Shown here one piece after another: positions 6,067-12,711 of a stretch of DNA of 12,711 nt. Below the pieces are notes generated by a model. That model saw only the letters and a program-made list of their open reading frames with translations, ran no database searches and was not told the DNA's origin. The stretch is from an uncultured Desulfovibrio sp. (GTDB taxonomy: Bacteria > Desulfobacterota > Desulfovibrionia > Desulfovibrionales > Desulfovibrionaceae), in assembly GCA_946490455.1 (NCBI GenBank), contig CAMLXE010000020.1:1-12711 (forward strand), written 5' to 3'. The first letter of the stretch is position 1; the number at the start of each line of letters is the position of its first letter. The position numbers and the translations under genes were made by a program.

Positions 6067-7653
6067 ATGAATCATGCGGAGAGCATTCCCAGACTTGTTG
6101 TTTCCGGCCTGTCTGGAGGCGGGGGCAAGACACTGGTCTCTCTGGGACTGGCCAGGGCCTTTGCCAGACGAGGATTGGCCGTCAAACCCTGCAAAAAGGG
6201 GCCTGATTATATTGATGCAGCCTGGCTTGGACTTGCCGCCGGACGGATACCAACCAATCTTGATCCTTATTTTCTCTCCGGATCGCGTCTTCGTTCTCTG
6301 TTTCTTCATGTGGCAAAAGGATCCGATCTGGCCCTGATTGAAGGGAACCGGGGGCTTTATGACGGCCGTGATCTTGAGGGAAGCTGCTCTACAGCACATG
6401 TAGCCAGAGTTTTGAAGGCTCCCATTCTGGTGACATTGACGGTCACCAAAATGACCCGGACAGCCGCGGCAATCATCGCCGGACTGGCAGCCTTTGAACC
6501 CGTTCATCTGGCCGGAGTCATTCTCAACAGGGTAAGTTCAATGCGGCATGCCGCACTCATACGGCGCAGTATTGAAACATATACCGATATCCCAGTTGTG
6601 GGAGAACTCCCCCGCCTTGCTGCCAATCCCATTCCAGAACGCCACATGGGCCTCGTATCCATACATGATGAGAACCTCACATCCCATGAGCATGAGCTGC
6701 TGCGGCAATCTCTGGACCAACTGGCTTCACTTCTGGAAGACCATGCTGACCTGGATACCATCCTGTCCATTGCGCATTCGGCGCCCCCTCTGACAGCAGA
6801 ACCTTTCTGGAAACAGTCTGCAGAAAAAGTGACCTCACTGCCGCAGGACTCAGTTTGCTCCTCTCGGAGAGAAAACCTGAACAAAACAACATCGCCTTCA
6901 GATTCAGAGCCACCTTCTGAAGCTGTATCACACTCGGCATCATTTCCCATAACCATCGGTTATGTCAGGGATGCCGCACTCTGGTTCTACTATGAAGAAA
7001 ACCTTGAAGCCCTGCGCCGTGCGGGAGCCAATCTCATAGAATTGAGCATTCTTTCACCGGAACCATGGCCCTGTGCCAAACTGGACGGGCTGTATCTTGG
7101 TGGCGGTTTTCCCGAAATGGTCCCCGAACGAATTGCTGCCAGTCCTCATCTTGAGGAATTGCGCATGCTCTCACTGGCCAATCTTCCCATCTATGCCGAA
7201 TGTGGCGGCTTTATGGTCCTGTGCCGAGAAATTCGCATCAATGGGCATGATTATCCCATGGCAGACCTGTTCCCTGCCCGCGCAGAATTTCATCTGCGAC
7301 CGCAGGGGCTCGGTTATGTCGAAGCCACCGCAGAACGGGAAACCCCCTTTCATCCCAAGGGAATCAGCTTCCGAGGCCATGAATTTCACTACTCCTGCTG
7401 TGTTCCCCTTGGAGAGCTTGATCCGACCCTGAAACTTTCGCCCGGCATGGGCATGTCTGGGTCAGGACACAGAGCCAGAGGCCTGACTTCGCCATCCGAG
7501 CAGCATGCCACCCCAGAACTGCTGGCATGGCAACACAGATTGCAGGCCCACGACGGTCTGCTTGTCCGAAGGACATTTGCTGCCTATACCCATATTTTTG
7601 CTCCAGCCGTTCCTCACTGGGCGGAATGCTTCGTTGCCGCCTGCCACAGCTGA
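6067..7653 (+). CDS. cbiA: Cobyrinate a,c-diamide synthase family amidotransferase (CbiA/CobB; possible siroheme amidase DsrN)
   Basis: 528 residues; the family is usually about 450-480. It uses ATP and glutamine nitrogen to amidate side-chain carboxylates of a tetrapyrrole. The N-terminal domain has the P-loop GLSGGGGKT (14-22), KPCKKGPDYID (40-50) and the nucleotide-binding EGNRGLYDG (92-100). The C-terminal class I-like glutaminase has GGGFPE (345-350), the nucleophile Cys379 in YAECGGFM, GHEFHYS (437-443) and a late His509. A Ser/Pro/Glu-rich linker (about 240-294) accounts for the extra length. GGAG (6054-6057) precedes the ATG. In Allochromatium the related DsrN is linked to siro(haem)amide formation, and D. 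vulgaris has a CobB-like gene right after dsrABD. Position therefore favours amidation of siroheme for DsrAB over, or in addition to, cobalamin synthesis. Substrate choice is inference. Confidence 0.92.
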   Translation: MNHAESIPRLVVSGLSGGGGKTLVSLGLARAFARRGLAVKPCKKGPDYIDAAWLGLAAGRIPTNLDPYFLSGSRLRSLFLHVAKGSDLALIEGNRGLYDGRDLEGSCSTAHVARVLKAPILVTLTVTKMTRTAAAIIAGLAAFEPVHLAGVILNRVSSMRHAALIRRSIETYTDIPVVGELPRLAANPIPERHMGLVSIHDENLTSHEHELLRQSLDQLASLLEDHADLDTILSIAHSAPPLTAEPFWKQSAEKVTSLPQDSVCSSRRENLNKTTSPSDSEPPSEAVSHSASFPITIGYVRDAALWFYYEENLEALRRAGANLIELSILSPEPWPCAKLDGLYLGGGFPEMVPERIAASPHLEELRMLSLANLPIYAECGGFMVLCREIRINGHDYPMADLFPARAEFHLRPQGLGYVEATAERETPFHPKGISFRGHEFHYSCCVPLGELDPTLKLSPGMGMSGSGHRARGLTSPSEQHATPELLAWQHRLQAHDGLLVRRTFAAYTHIFAPAVPHWAECFVAACHS

Positions 7654-7663
7654 AGCCCTCTGC

Positions 7664-7699
7664 CTGAAGGCTATTGATACAGGACTATAATCAGGATTA
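7664..7699 (+). promoter_or_regulatory. Candidate sigma-70 promoter of tpx with overlapping dyad
   Basis: A perfect TATAAT (7686-7691) follows a weak -35, CTGAAG (7664-7669), with a 16-base spacer. The inverted repeat TAATCAGGATTA (7688-7699, 5-base arms) overlaps the -10, so a repressor bound there would block RNA polymerase. Confidence 0.45.
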
Positions 7700-7741
7700 A
7701 TTCCTATTTACTTCTGCTGTTTTTTACGCTATCGTCTATGA

Positions 7742-7770
7742 GTTCTTGAATACATTTCCTGAACAAGAAC
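7742..7770 (+). promoter_or_regulatory. Inverted repeat in the tpx leader
   Basis: GTTCTTG (7742-7748) and CAAGAAC (7764-7770) are perfect 7-base arms around 15 bases, ending 4 bases before the GGAGG ribosome site (7775-7779). It could be an operator or an mRNA hairpin controlling access of ribosomes to tpx. Confidence 0.4.
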
Positions 7771-7785
7771 ACGTGGAGGTCTATT

Positions 7786-8307
7786 ATGATTGAAGAACAT
7801 ACCGGTATTATTACCTTTGCTGGAAATCCTCTGACTCTGCTCGGCACCACAGTCAACACAGGGGACAAAGCTCCTGATTTCACTGTACTGGCCAATGATC
7901 TCTCTCCCCGTACGCTGTCCGACTATGCCGGCAAAGTCCTTGTCATCAGCGTCGTTCCTTCTCTGGATACCGGTGTCTGCGACATGCAGACCAGACGCTT
8001 CAATACGGAAGCAGCCGGTCTTTCCGATAATGTTCGTATTCTGACCATCAGTTGTGATCTTCCCTTTGCACAAGCCCGCTGGTGCGGAGCAGCCGGGGTA
8101 AACTCTCTGGAAACGCTCTCTGATCACAAAGATCTTTCTTTTGGTCTGGCCTACGGTGTTGCCATCAAGGAGCTTCGCCTGCTGGCCCGTGCGGTTTTCG
8201 TCATCAATGCCGATGGCATTATCACATATAAGCAGATAGTTCCTGAAATGACTTCTGCTGTTGACTTCGATGCAGCTCTCGCAGCTGTAAGAGCCTGCCT
8301 CAACTAA
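7786..8307 (+). CDS. tpx: Thiol peroxidase (atypical 2-Cys peroxiredoxin)
   Basis: 173 residues, close to the usual Tpx length. It reduces hydroperoxides in the cytoplasm using thioredoxin. The peroxiredoxin motif P-x3-T-x2-C is present as PSLDTGVC, with peroxidatic Cys65. The resolving Cys100 lies in AQARWCGA, the position of E. coli Cys95. Gly-Asp-Lys-Ala-Pro-Asp-Phe at 26-32 and the conserved Arg135 region (LLAR) also fit Tpx. GGAGG at 7775-7779 is 6 bases before the ATG. It stands alone between its own promoter candidate and a strong terminator, so it is probably monocistronic and responsive to oxidative stress, which suits an anaerobe. Confidence 0.96.
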   Translation: MIEEHTGIITFAGNPLTLLGTTVNTGDKAPDFTVLANDLSPRTLSDYAGKVLVISVVPSLDTGVCDMQTRRFNTEAAGLSDNVRILTISCDLPFAQARWCGAAGVNSLETLSDHKDLSFGLAYGVAIKELRLLARAVFVINADGIITYKQIVPEMTSAVDFDAALAAVRACLN

Positions 8308-8334
8308 TATTTCAAGACAGACAACGATTCCAAG

Positions 8335-8368
8335 ACGAGAGAGTTCTTTCCTGAACTCTCTCGTTTTT
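8335..8368 (+). terminator. Rho-independent terminator after tpx
   Basis: ACGAGAGAGTTC (8335-8346) and GAACTCTCTCGT (8353-8364) form a perfect 12-pair stem around TTTCCT, followed directly by a T run (8364-8368). Confidence 0.93.
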
Positions 8369-8370
8369 GC

Positions 8371-8399
8371 TTGTAAGCAGGACTCTACCGAGTTAGCAT
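8371..8399 (+). promoter_or_regulatory. Candidate promoter of the formate dehydrogenase operon
   Basis: TTGTAA (8371-8376), a 17-base spacer and TAGCAT (8394-8399), each 4 of 6 to consensus. It starts just after the tpx terminator and would give a leader of only about 15 bases before the ATG, with GGAG at 8411-8414. Confidence 0.35.
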
Positions 8400-8420
8400 A
8401 CGCGGGCAACGGAGTCTCTC

Positions 8421-10469
8421 ATGAAAAAAGTTCTGACGACATGCGGCTATTGTGGCTGTGGATGCAATTTCTATCTGTCAACGGATGAATCCGGCATCAC
8501 AGGTGTCCACCCCAGTCTCAACCATCCTGTCAGTAAAGGAATGCTCTGTTCCAAGGGATGGCAGGGGCATGGCTTTGTTCGCCATCCGGACCGGCTGACA
8601 CAGCCGCTTCTCCGGCAAGAAGACGGGACTTTCGCGCCTGTTTCCTGGGATGAGGCCTATGCTTCCATAGTAAGAGGGCTACGCAATTCCATTCAGCAGC
8701 ACGGACCGTCCAGCTTTGCCATGCTCAGCTCCGCCCGCTGTACCAATGAAGAAAATTACCTTGCCACCAAACTTACCCGAGCCGTTCTCGGATCGCCCAA
8801 TATCGATCACTGCGCAAGGCTCTGACACAGCCCCACAGTAGCCGGTCTGGCTACAGCCTTCGGTTCTGGAGCAGCCACAAACAGTATTGAGGATATTGGA
8901 TCTTCCGATGTACTGTTTGTTGTAGGTTCCAATACCTCAGCGCAGCATCCGCTGGTCTATGCCCGTATAGTGGAGGCTCACAAGCGGGGTGCCTGCCTTA
9001 TTGTTGCCGATCCGCGGACGACCCCCGTGGCGGGGCTGGCCGATATTCATCTGCCGCTACGACCTGGAAGCAATCTGGCTCTGATCAATGCCATGATGCA
9101 CGTCATTCTGGAGGAACAGCTGGAAGACCGCACCTTCATTGCCGAACGAACGGAAAACAGTGAAGCGCTCCGCGAATCGCTCAAAAGCTGCACTCCGGAA
9201 TGGGCGGCTGCCATTACCGGACTGGAAGCGGATTCCATCCGCAAGGTTGCGCGTCTCTATGCGGCAGGCCCCAATTCCATGATCCTCTATTGCATGGGGG
9301 TTACACAGCAGGTTACCGGAACGCGTACCTGTGCGGCACTTGCCAATCTGGTCATGCTCTGCGGTATGATAGGTCGGCCATATACCGGACTCATGCCTCT
9401 GAGAGGGCAAAACAATGTGCAGGGTTCATGTGATATGGGCGCTCTGCCCGAAACCCTTCCCGGTTATGTCAAGGCAGGGACTGAAACAGCACAGGAGCGT
9501 TTCGGTCCACTCTGGGGAACTTTTGCCAATGTTCAGGGCAAAAAACTGACTGAAATCATGTCGGGCATGCATGATGGAAGCATCCGTTCCGCCTTCATCA
9601 TGGGTGAAAATCCTGTGCAGTCCGATCCAGATATGGCGTCGATTGTCGAAGGGCTTTCCAGGCTTGACTTCCTTGTCGTACAGGACATTTTCATGACGCC
9701 CACGGCCGAGCTTGCCCATGTGGTTCTGCCGGCAGCCAGCTACCTTGAAAAGGAAGGAACATTTACCAATACCGAACGACGGGTGCAGAAAGTCAACGAA
9801 GTGTTGCCTCCCCTGCCGGGAACCAGACCTGACTGGCGCATTCTGAGCGACCTGATCAGTCTTTTTGGCGGGCAGGCTCCCTATTCCTGCCCGGAAGCTA
9901 TCTTTGAAGAAATTCGTCAGGCCAATCCAGCCTATGCAGGAATAACCTATGCCCGCCTTGCGGACGGCAAGGGCCTGTGCTGGCCATGTCCAACGACAGA
10001 TCATCCGGGGACGCCCTGCCTGCACCAGAAAACCTTCTCACGGGGACTGGGACTGTTTACCGTGAATGAGGCTACACAGGAAGAACTGGCACCAGAGCCG
10101 AACGCCAATCCTGATTATCCCCTGACCCTGATTACGGGCCGAGTCTCTCACCATTATCATACGGGGACCATGACTCGACGTTCCTGGGCTCTTTCCCGTG
10201 AATATCCGGAAGCCTTTCTGGAAATGAATCCTCAGGATGCCGAAAAGCTGGGGCTGAAAGAGAACTGGAAAGTTCGTGTAACATCGAGTCAGGGATCTAT
10301 TGTGGCACGAGTCGGAATCACCAAAAGTGTCCGTCCGGGGGTGGTATTTCTGCCTTTCCATTTTGCGGAAAGCCCAGCCAATGCGCTGACCAGCCATCAT
10401 CGCCTTGATCCTACTGTGAAAATTCCCGCACTCAAGTCCACGCCCGTTCGTGTGGAGGAGGAACGCTAG
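8421..10469 (+). CDS. fdhF: Formate dehydrogenase alpha subunit, selenocysteine-containing
   Basis: 682 residues when the TGA at 8823-8825 is read as selenocysteine 135; E. coli FdhF has 715. It oxidises formate to CO2 (or the reverse) at a Mo/W bis-pterin site. The N-terminal [4Fe-4S] ligands are Cys8, Cys11, Cys15 and Cys43, with Lys45 in the CSKG motif. The active site reads HCARLUHSPTVAGL, with Sec135 and His136 matching Sec140-His141 of E. coli FdhF. Arg328 in LRGQNNVQG matches Arg333. The C-terminal pterin-binding domain begins near residue 564. There is no twin-arginine signal, so the enzyme is cytoplasmic. Reading straight through TGA is supported by the same frame continuing with family sequence and by a SECIS hairpin. 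Software that stops at TGA will split it at 8825. The next gene starts one base after the stop, indicating one operon. Confidence 0.95.
8823..8825 (+). other. In-frame UGA selenocysteine codon
   Basis: Codon 135 of fdhF. It sits in HCARL-U-HSP, exactly where E. coli FdhF has its selenocysteine, and the frame continues with conserved family sequence for 547 more codons. Confidence 0.95.
8838..8854 (+). promoter_or_regulatory. Bacterial SECIS element (SelB-binding hairpin)
   Basis: GTAGCC (8838-8843) and GGCTAC (8849-8854) form a perfect 6-pair stem with the 5-base loop GGTCT. The GGUC(U) apical loop is the recognised SelB contact, as in E. coli fdhF. The stem starts 12 bases after the UGA, about the spacing expected for bacteria. 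Confidence 0.93.
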
Positions 10470-10470
10470 C

Positions 10471-12468
10471 ATGTTCAAATTCAAGGCCTGCGATCTGCCA
10501 CAGATGCTGACGCTCTGGTCCTCTCGCTATACCGTACTTGTGCCGGACGGCAGCATGGGTCACATCCAGATGCAGGAGTGGAAGGCACAAGACAGCTTCA
10601 TGACACCGGATAGATACATTAATCTCGGCATGTCACCAAAAGCATTTGTCTTCAATGAACGAGAACCTCTGTTCCACTGGGAAGGCCATGAAAAAACCCG
10701 AGTCACCAGCGATCCCGGTCTGCGTCTGCCGGGAAAAGACTCCCTTCTCTTTGGAATCCGTCCCTGTGATACACATGGACTTGCCTATCTCGACCGTTTC
10801 TTTCTTGGCGAATATCGTGATCTCAACTATCAGCTGCGCCGTGAACATCTTCTTGTTGTGGCCGTAAACTGTCTGCAGGCTGGCCCTTCCTGCTTCTGTT
10901 CCTCCATGCATACCGGCCCCTTTGCCGATATCTCATCATCTTGCGGTGAACTCGGCTCACCGCAAACCGGCTTTGACCTTCTTCTGACTCCAGATTTTGC
11001 CTCACAGCAAACGCCAGAACATGCCGAAGACAACAACTGGTACTGGATAGAACCGGGAACAGAGCGAGGCAAACGGCTGCTTGCCTTCGTAGCTCCCCTG
11101 CTGCACCGGGATCTGGAACAGGTCGGCCAAAAGCGCAAACAGATTCTTCAGGAAAAGGCTCTCCAGACCTTTGCCAGAACACTGGTAAAGGAAAGCCTTC
11201 CCCAGGTTCTTACGGCTCATTATGAAAATCCCATATGGGACAGCATTTCGGAAACGTGTATTGGCTGTACAGGATGCACACGGGTGTGTCCGACGTGCAC
11301 CTGCTTCACCACAGAAGAAGAAAACGAGACACCAGACTCCGGAACACGGATCAGGGTCTGGGACTCCTGTCAGTCCGTTTCCTTTACCCGAAATGCAGAG
11401 TGGCACAATCCACGCAGCAAAAAAGCCGCTGTCCGCTACCGCATTTATGATAAGCTGAAATACATTGAAGAACGCTTTGGTATGCCAGGCTGTACGGGCT
11501 GTGGCCGATGTTCGGATGCCTGCCCGGCAGGTATTGATATGGTTGCGCTTGCAAACAGACTGACGGAAGCAACACCGGAAGCTGTTCGTATGGCTCCGGC
11601 AGCTCCCAACCCTGTCCATTATGAGCGAAAGGAAAGACTCTTTGATCCGCAACCATATACGCCTCTGGTTGCGGAGATCATTGATATTCACGAAGAGGCA
11701 AGAGATATCCGAAGATTCACCGTCCGTTACCGTGACCGTCCGGAACAGGGCAGCCCTGCCTTACGCGGTCAATTTTTTATGCTTACCGTGTTCGGAGTGG
11801 GAGAAGTCGCCATTTCTGTCCCCTTCAGCGACCGTGTTCGCGATGCCTTTACCTTCTATATCAAGAAGGTGGGCAAGGTCACGACTGCAATCCATAAGCT
11901 GAAGGTTGGAGATACACTGGGTATTCGAGGTCCCTTCGGAGTGCCTCTTCCCTACGAAACGCTGAAAGGACGCAATCTTCTTGTCGTTGGTTCAGGTGTG
12001 GGGCTCGCTCCGGTACGGGCTTCCCTGATCCGAGCCATTGAAAACAAGGAAGCGTTTGGCAGAATTGTCATCATGGCCAGCGCCACTTCCTATAACGGTC
12101 TGTTGCTCAAGGAAGATCTCAAGACCTGGAGTGACATGCCTGGGGTAGAGGTCTATTATTCCCTGTCCAGACCAACGGAAGAGGTCAATGCCCACATTGG
12201 CTATGTCAACGACCTGTTCCCCAATCTTGGAATGGACTGGAGCAGAACATCGGCCATTATTTGCGCCTCTGCCCGTCGAATCAAGGCGGTAGCCAGAGAC
12301 CTCATGCAGCTGGGCATGAAACCATCCGATATCTACACATCTCTTGAAACCAATATGCACTGTGGTATTGGCAAATGCGGGCACTGCAAGGTAGGCAGTC
12401 ATTACATGTGTGTGGATGGCCCTGTTTTTACCTATGAGGAAATGCTGCAACTCCCCCCTGAATTTTGA
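10471..12468 (+). CDS. Fused Fe-S / FAD-NAD(P) oxidoreductase (HydB/AsrA-like + HydG/AsrB-like), formate dehydrogenase partner
   Basis: 665 residues from the ATG at 10471, which has GGAGGAGG (10454-10461) ahead of it; an in-frame GTG at 10450 lies inside that ribosome site and is rejected. Residues 1-370 resemble the beta subunit of sulfhydrogenase and AsrA, with GIRPCDTHGL (95-104), a CFC (141-143) and two [4Fe-4S] motifs: Cys263/266/269/273 and Cys341/344/347/351. Residues 395-665 resemble the gamma subunit/AsrB/PyrK type. They have an FAD-binding barrel with RGPFG (486-490), an NAD(P)-binding segment VVGSGVGLAP (505-514) and a C-terminal [2Fe-2S] site at Cys631/636/639/647. These are normally two separate proteins. 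The start lies one base after the fdhF stop, so the likely job is electron transfer between formate and NAD(P). There is no signal peptide or membrane helix. An Asr-like sulfite reductase role is less likely because no AsrC is present. Confidence 0.9.
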   Translation: MFKFKACDLPQMLTLWSSRYTVLVPDGSMGHIQMQEWKAQDSFMTPDRYINLGMSPKAFVFNEREPLFHWEGHEKTRVTSDPGLRLPGKDSLLFGIRPCDTHGLAYLDRFFLGEYRDLNYQLRREHLLVVAVNCLQAGPSCFCSSMHTGPFADISSSCGELGSPQTGFDLLLTPDFASQQTPEHAEDNNWYWIEPGTERGKRLLAFVAPLLHRDLEQVGQKRKQILQEKALQTFARTLVKESLPQVLTAHYENPIWDSISETCIGCTGCTRVCPTCTCFTTEEENETPDSGTRIRVWDSCQSVSFTRNAEWHNPRSKKAAVRYRIYDKLKYIEERFGMPGCTGCGRCSDACPAGIDMVALANRLTEATPEAVRMAPAAPNPVHYERKERLFDPQPYTPLVAEIIDIHEEARDIRRFTVRYRDRPEQGSPALRGQFFMLTVFGVGEVAISVPFSDRVRDAFTFYIKKVGKVTTAIHKLKVGDTLGIRGPFGVPLPYETLKGRNLLVVGSGVGLAPVRASLIRAIENKEAFGRIVIMASATSYNGLLLKEDLKTWSDMPGVEVYYSLSRPTEEVNAHIGYVNDLFPNLGMDWSRTSAIICASARRIKAVARDLMQLGMKPSDIYTSLETNMHCGIGKCGHCKVGSHYMCVDGPVFTYEEMLQLPPEF

Positions 12469-12711
12469 TGGAGGGAACGAGAAACGGCAGGATGCCATAC
12501 CCGCGATGCAGGTCCTCTCTTATGCCATATGGAGAACAGAGCCTTTTCCGGAAAGCCGTATTCACGAACGTGCCAACACCAAGGCTTTCCACAGGAAGCT
12601 GCTACAGAGAACAAGCAGAATAAAAATCAGCCAACAGCATTAGCGGCCCCACAATACATGAGCGCGTCATGAAACCGGATGGCGTTCCCAATGGAAACGC
12701 CATCCGATCAA
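12469..12711. other. Non-coding tail with inverted repeats
   Basis: No convincing gene. An ATG overlapping the preceding stop (TGATG, 12468) opens only 51 codons of basic, unrecognised sequence. GGAAAGCC (12550-12557) and GGCTTTCC (12583-12590) form an 8-base inverted repeat with a 25-base loop. CATGA-N5-TCATG lies at 12657-12671. Confidence 0.5.
12676..12706 (+). terminator. Hairpin at window end, probable terminator of the fdh operon
   Basis: CGGATGGCGTT (12676-12686) and AACGCCATCCG (12696-12706) form a perfect 11-pair stem with a 9-base loop. Only five more bases are visible, so the T run cannot be checked. The strand is assumed from the upstream operon. Confidence 0.6.

Noticed and set aside
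7729..8409. A 226-codon minus-strand frame opposite tpx
   Set aside because: It covers the tpx promoter, gene and terminator on the other strand and encodes nothing recognisable, so it is a shadow.
8421..8825. Reading the fdhF start as a truncated gene or pseudogene ending at TGA
   Set aside because: The TGA lies at the conserved selenocysteine site with a SECIS hairpin behind it, and the frame stays intact to 10469.
10471..12468. Assigning this gene to an AsrABC sulfite reductase
   Set aside because: Although both halves resemble AsrA and AsrB, no siroheme subunit AsrC is nearby and the gene starts one base after fdhF.
12468..12623. A 51-codon gene overlapping the end of the fused oxidoreductase (TGATG)
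   Set aside because: The product is short, basic and unrecognisable, and it runs through an inverted repeat; kept only as a remark.

Overview
The window looks like a chromosomal segment of a desulfoviridin-type anaerobe in the Desulfovibrionaceae. The evidence is a dsrAB sulfite reductase pair whose DsrB carries a fused C-terminal DsrD domain, followed by a CbiA/DsrN-type amidotransferase. A DsrB-DsrD fusion is an established trait of the taurine-respiring Bilophila wadsworthia, so a Bilophila-like relative is the best guess. Genus cannot be fixed from this sequence alone. Coding DNA is roughly 50-58% G+C by eye; the long gap ahead of dsrA is much more A+T-rich. All recognised genes are on the + strand.

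Layout. (1) 1-1130: the 3' part of an EPSP-synthase-fold protein that has lost most canonical catalytic residues, closed by a strong terminator. (2) About 1223-2230: a 1-kb A+T-rich gap with no convincing gene. It holds several palindromes, two candidate promoters and the dsrA leader. (3) 2231-5020: dsrA and the dsrB-dsrD fusion, then two terminator-like hairpins in a row. (4) 5212-5917: two tandem paralogous small membrane proteins of unknown function. (5) 6067-7653: a CbiA/CobB-family glutamine amidotransferase, plausibly the siroheme amidase DsrN. (6) 7786-8307: thiol peroxidase Tpx with its own promoter candidate, a leader dyad and a strong terminator. (7) 8421-12468: a two-gene formate dehydrogenase operon. 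The catalytic subunit is a selenoprotein with an in-frame UGA followed by a near-ideal bacterial SECIS hairpin. The partner fuses a HydB/AsrA-like two-[4Fe-4S] module to a HydG/AsrB-like FAD/NAD(P)/[2Fe-2S] module. (8) 12469-12711: a short tail with inverted repeats ending in a hairpin.

How the genes fit together. DsrAB reduces sulfite at a coupled siroheme-[4Fe-4S] centre, DsrD is an activator of that reaction, and the CbiA/DsrN protein could amidate the siroheme. The formate dehydrogenase pair has no export signal or membrane anchor. It therefore looks like a soluble cytoplasmic enzyme passing formate electrons through Fe-S clusters and FAD to NAD(P)+, or running in reverse, which would supply reductant to sulfite respiration. 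Tpx protects against peroxides. The role of the paired membrane proteins between dsrBD and the amidotransferase is unknown.
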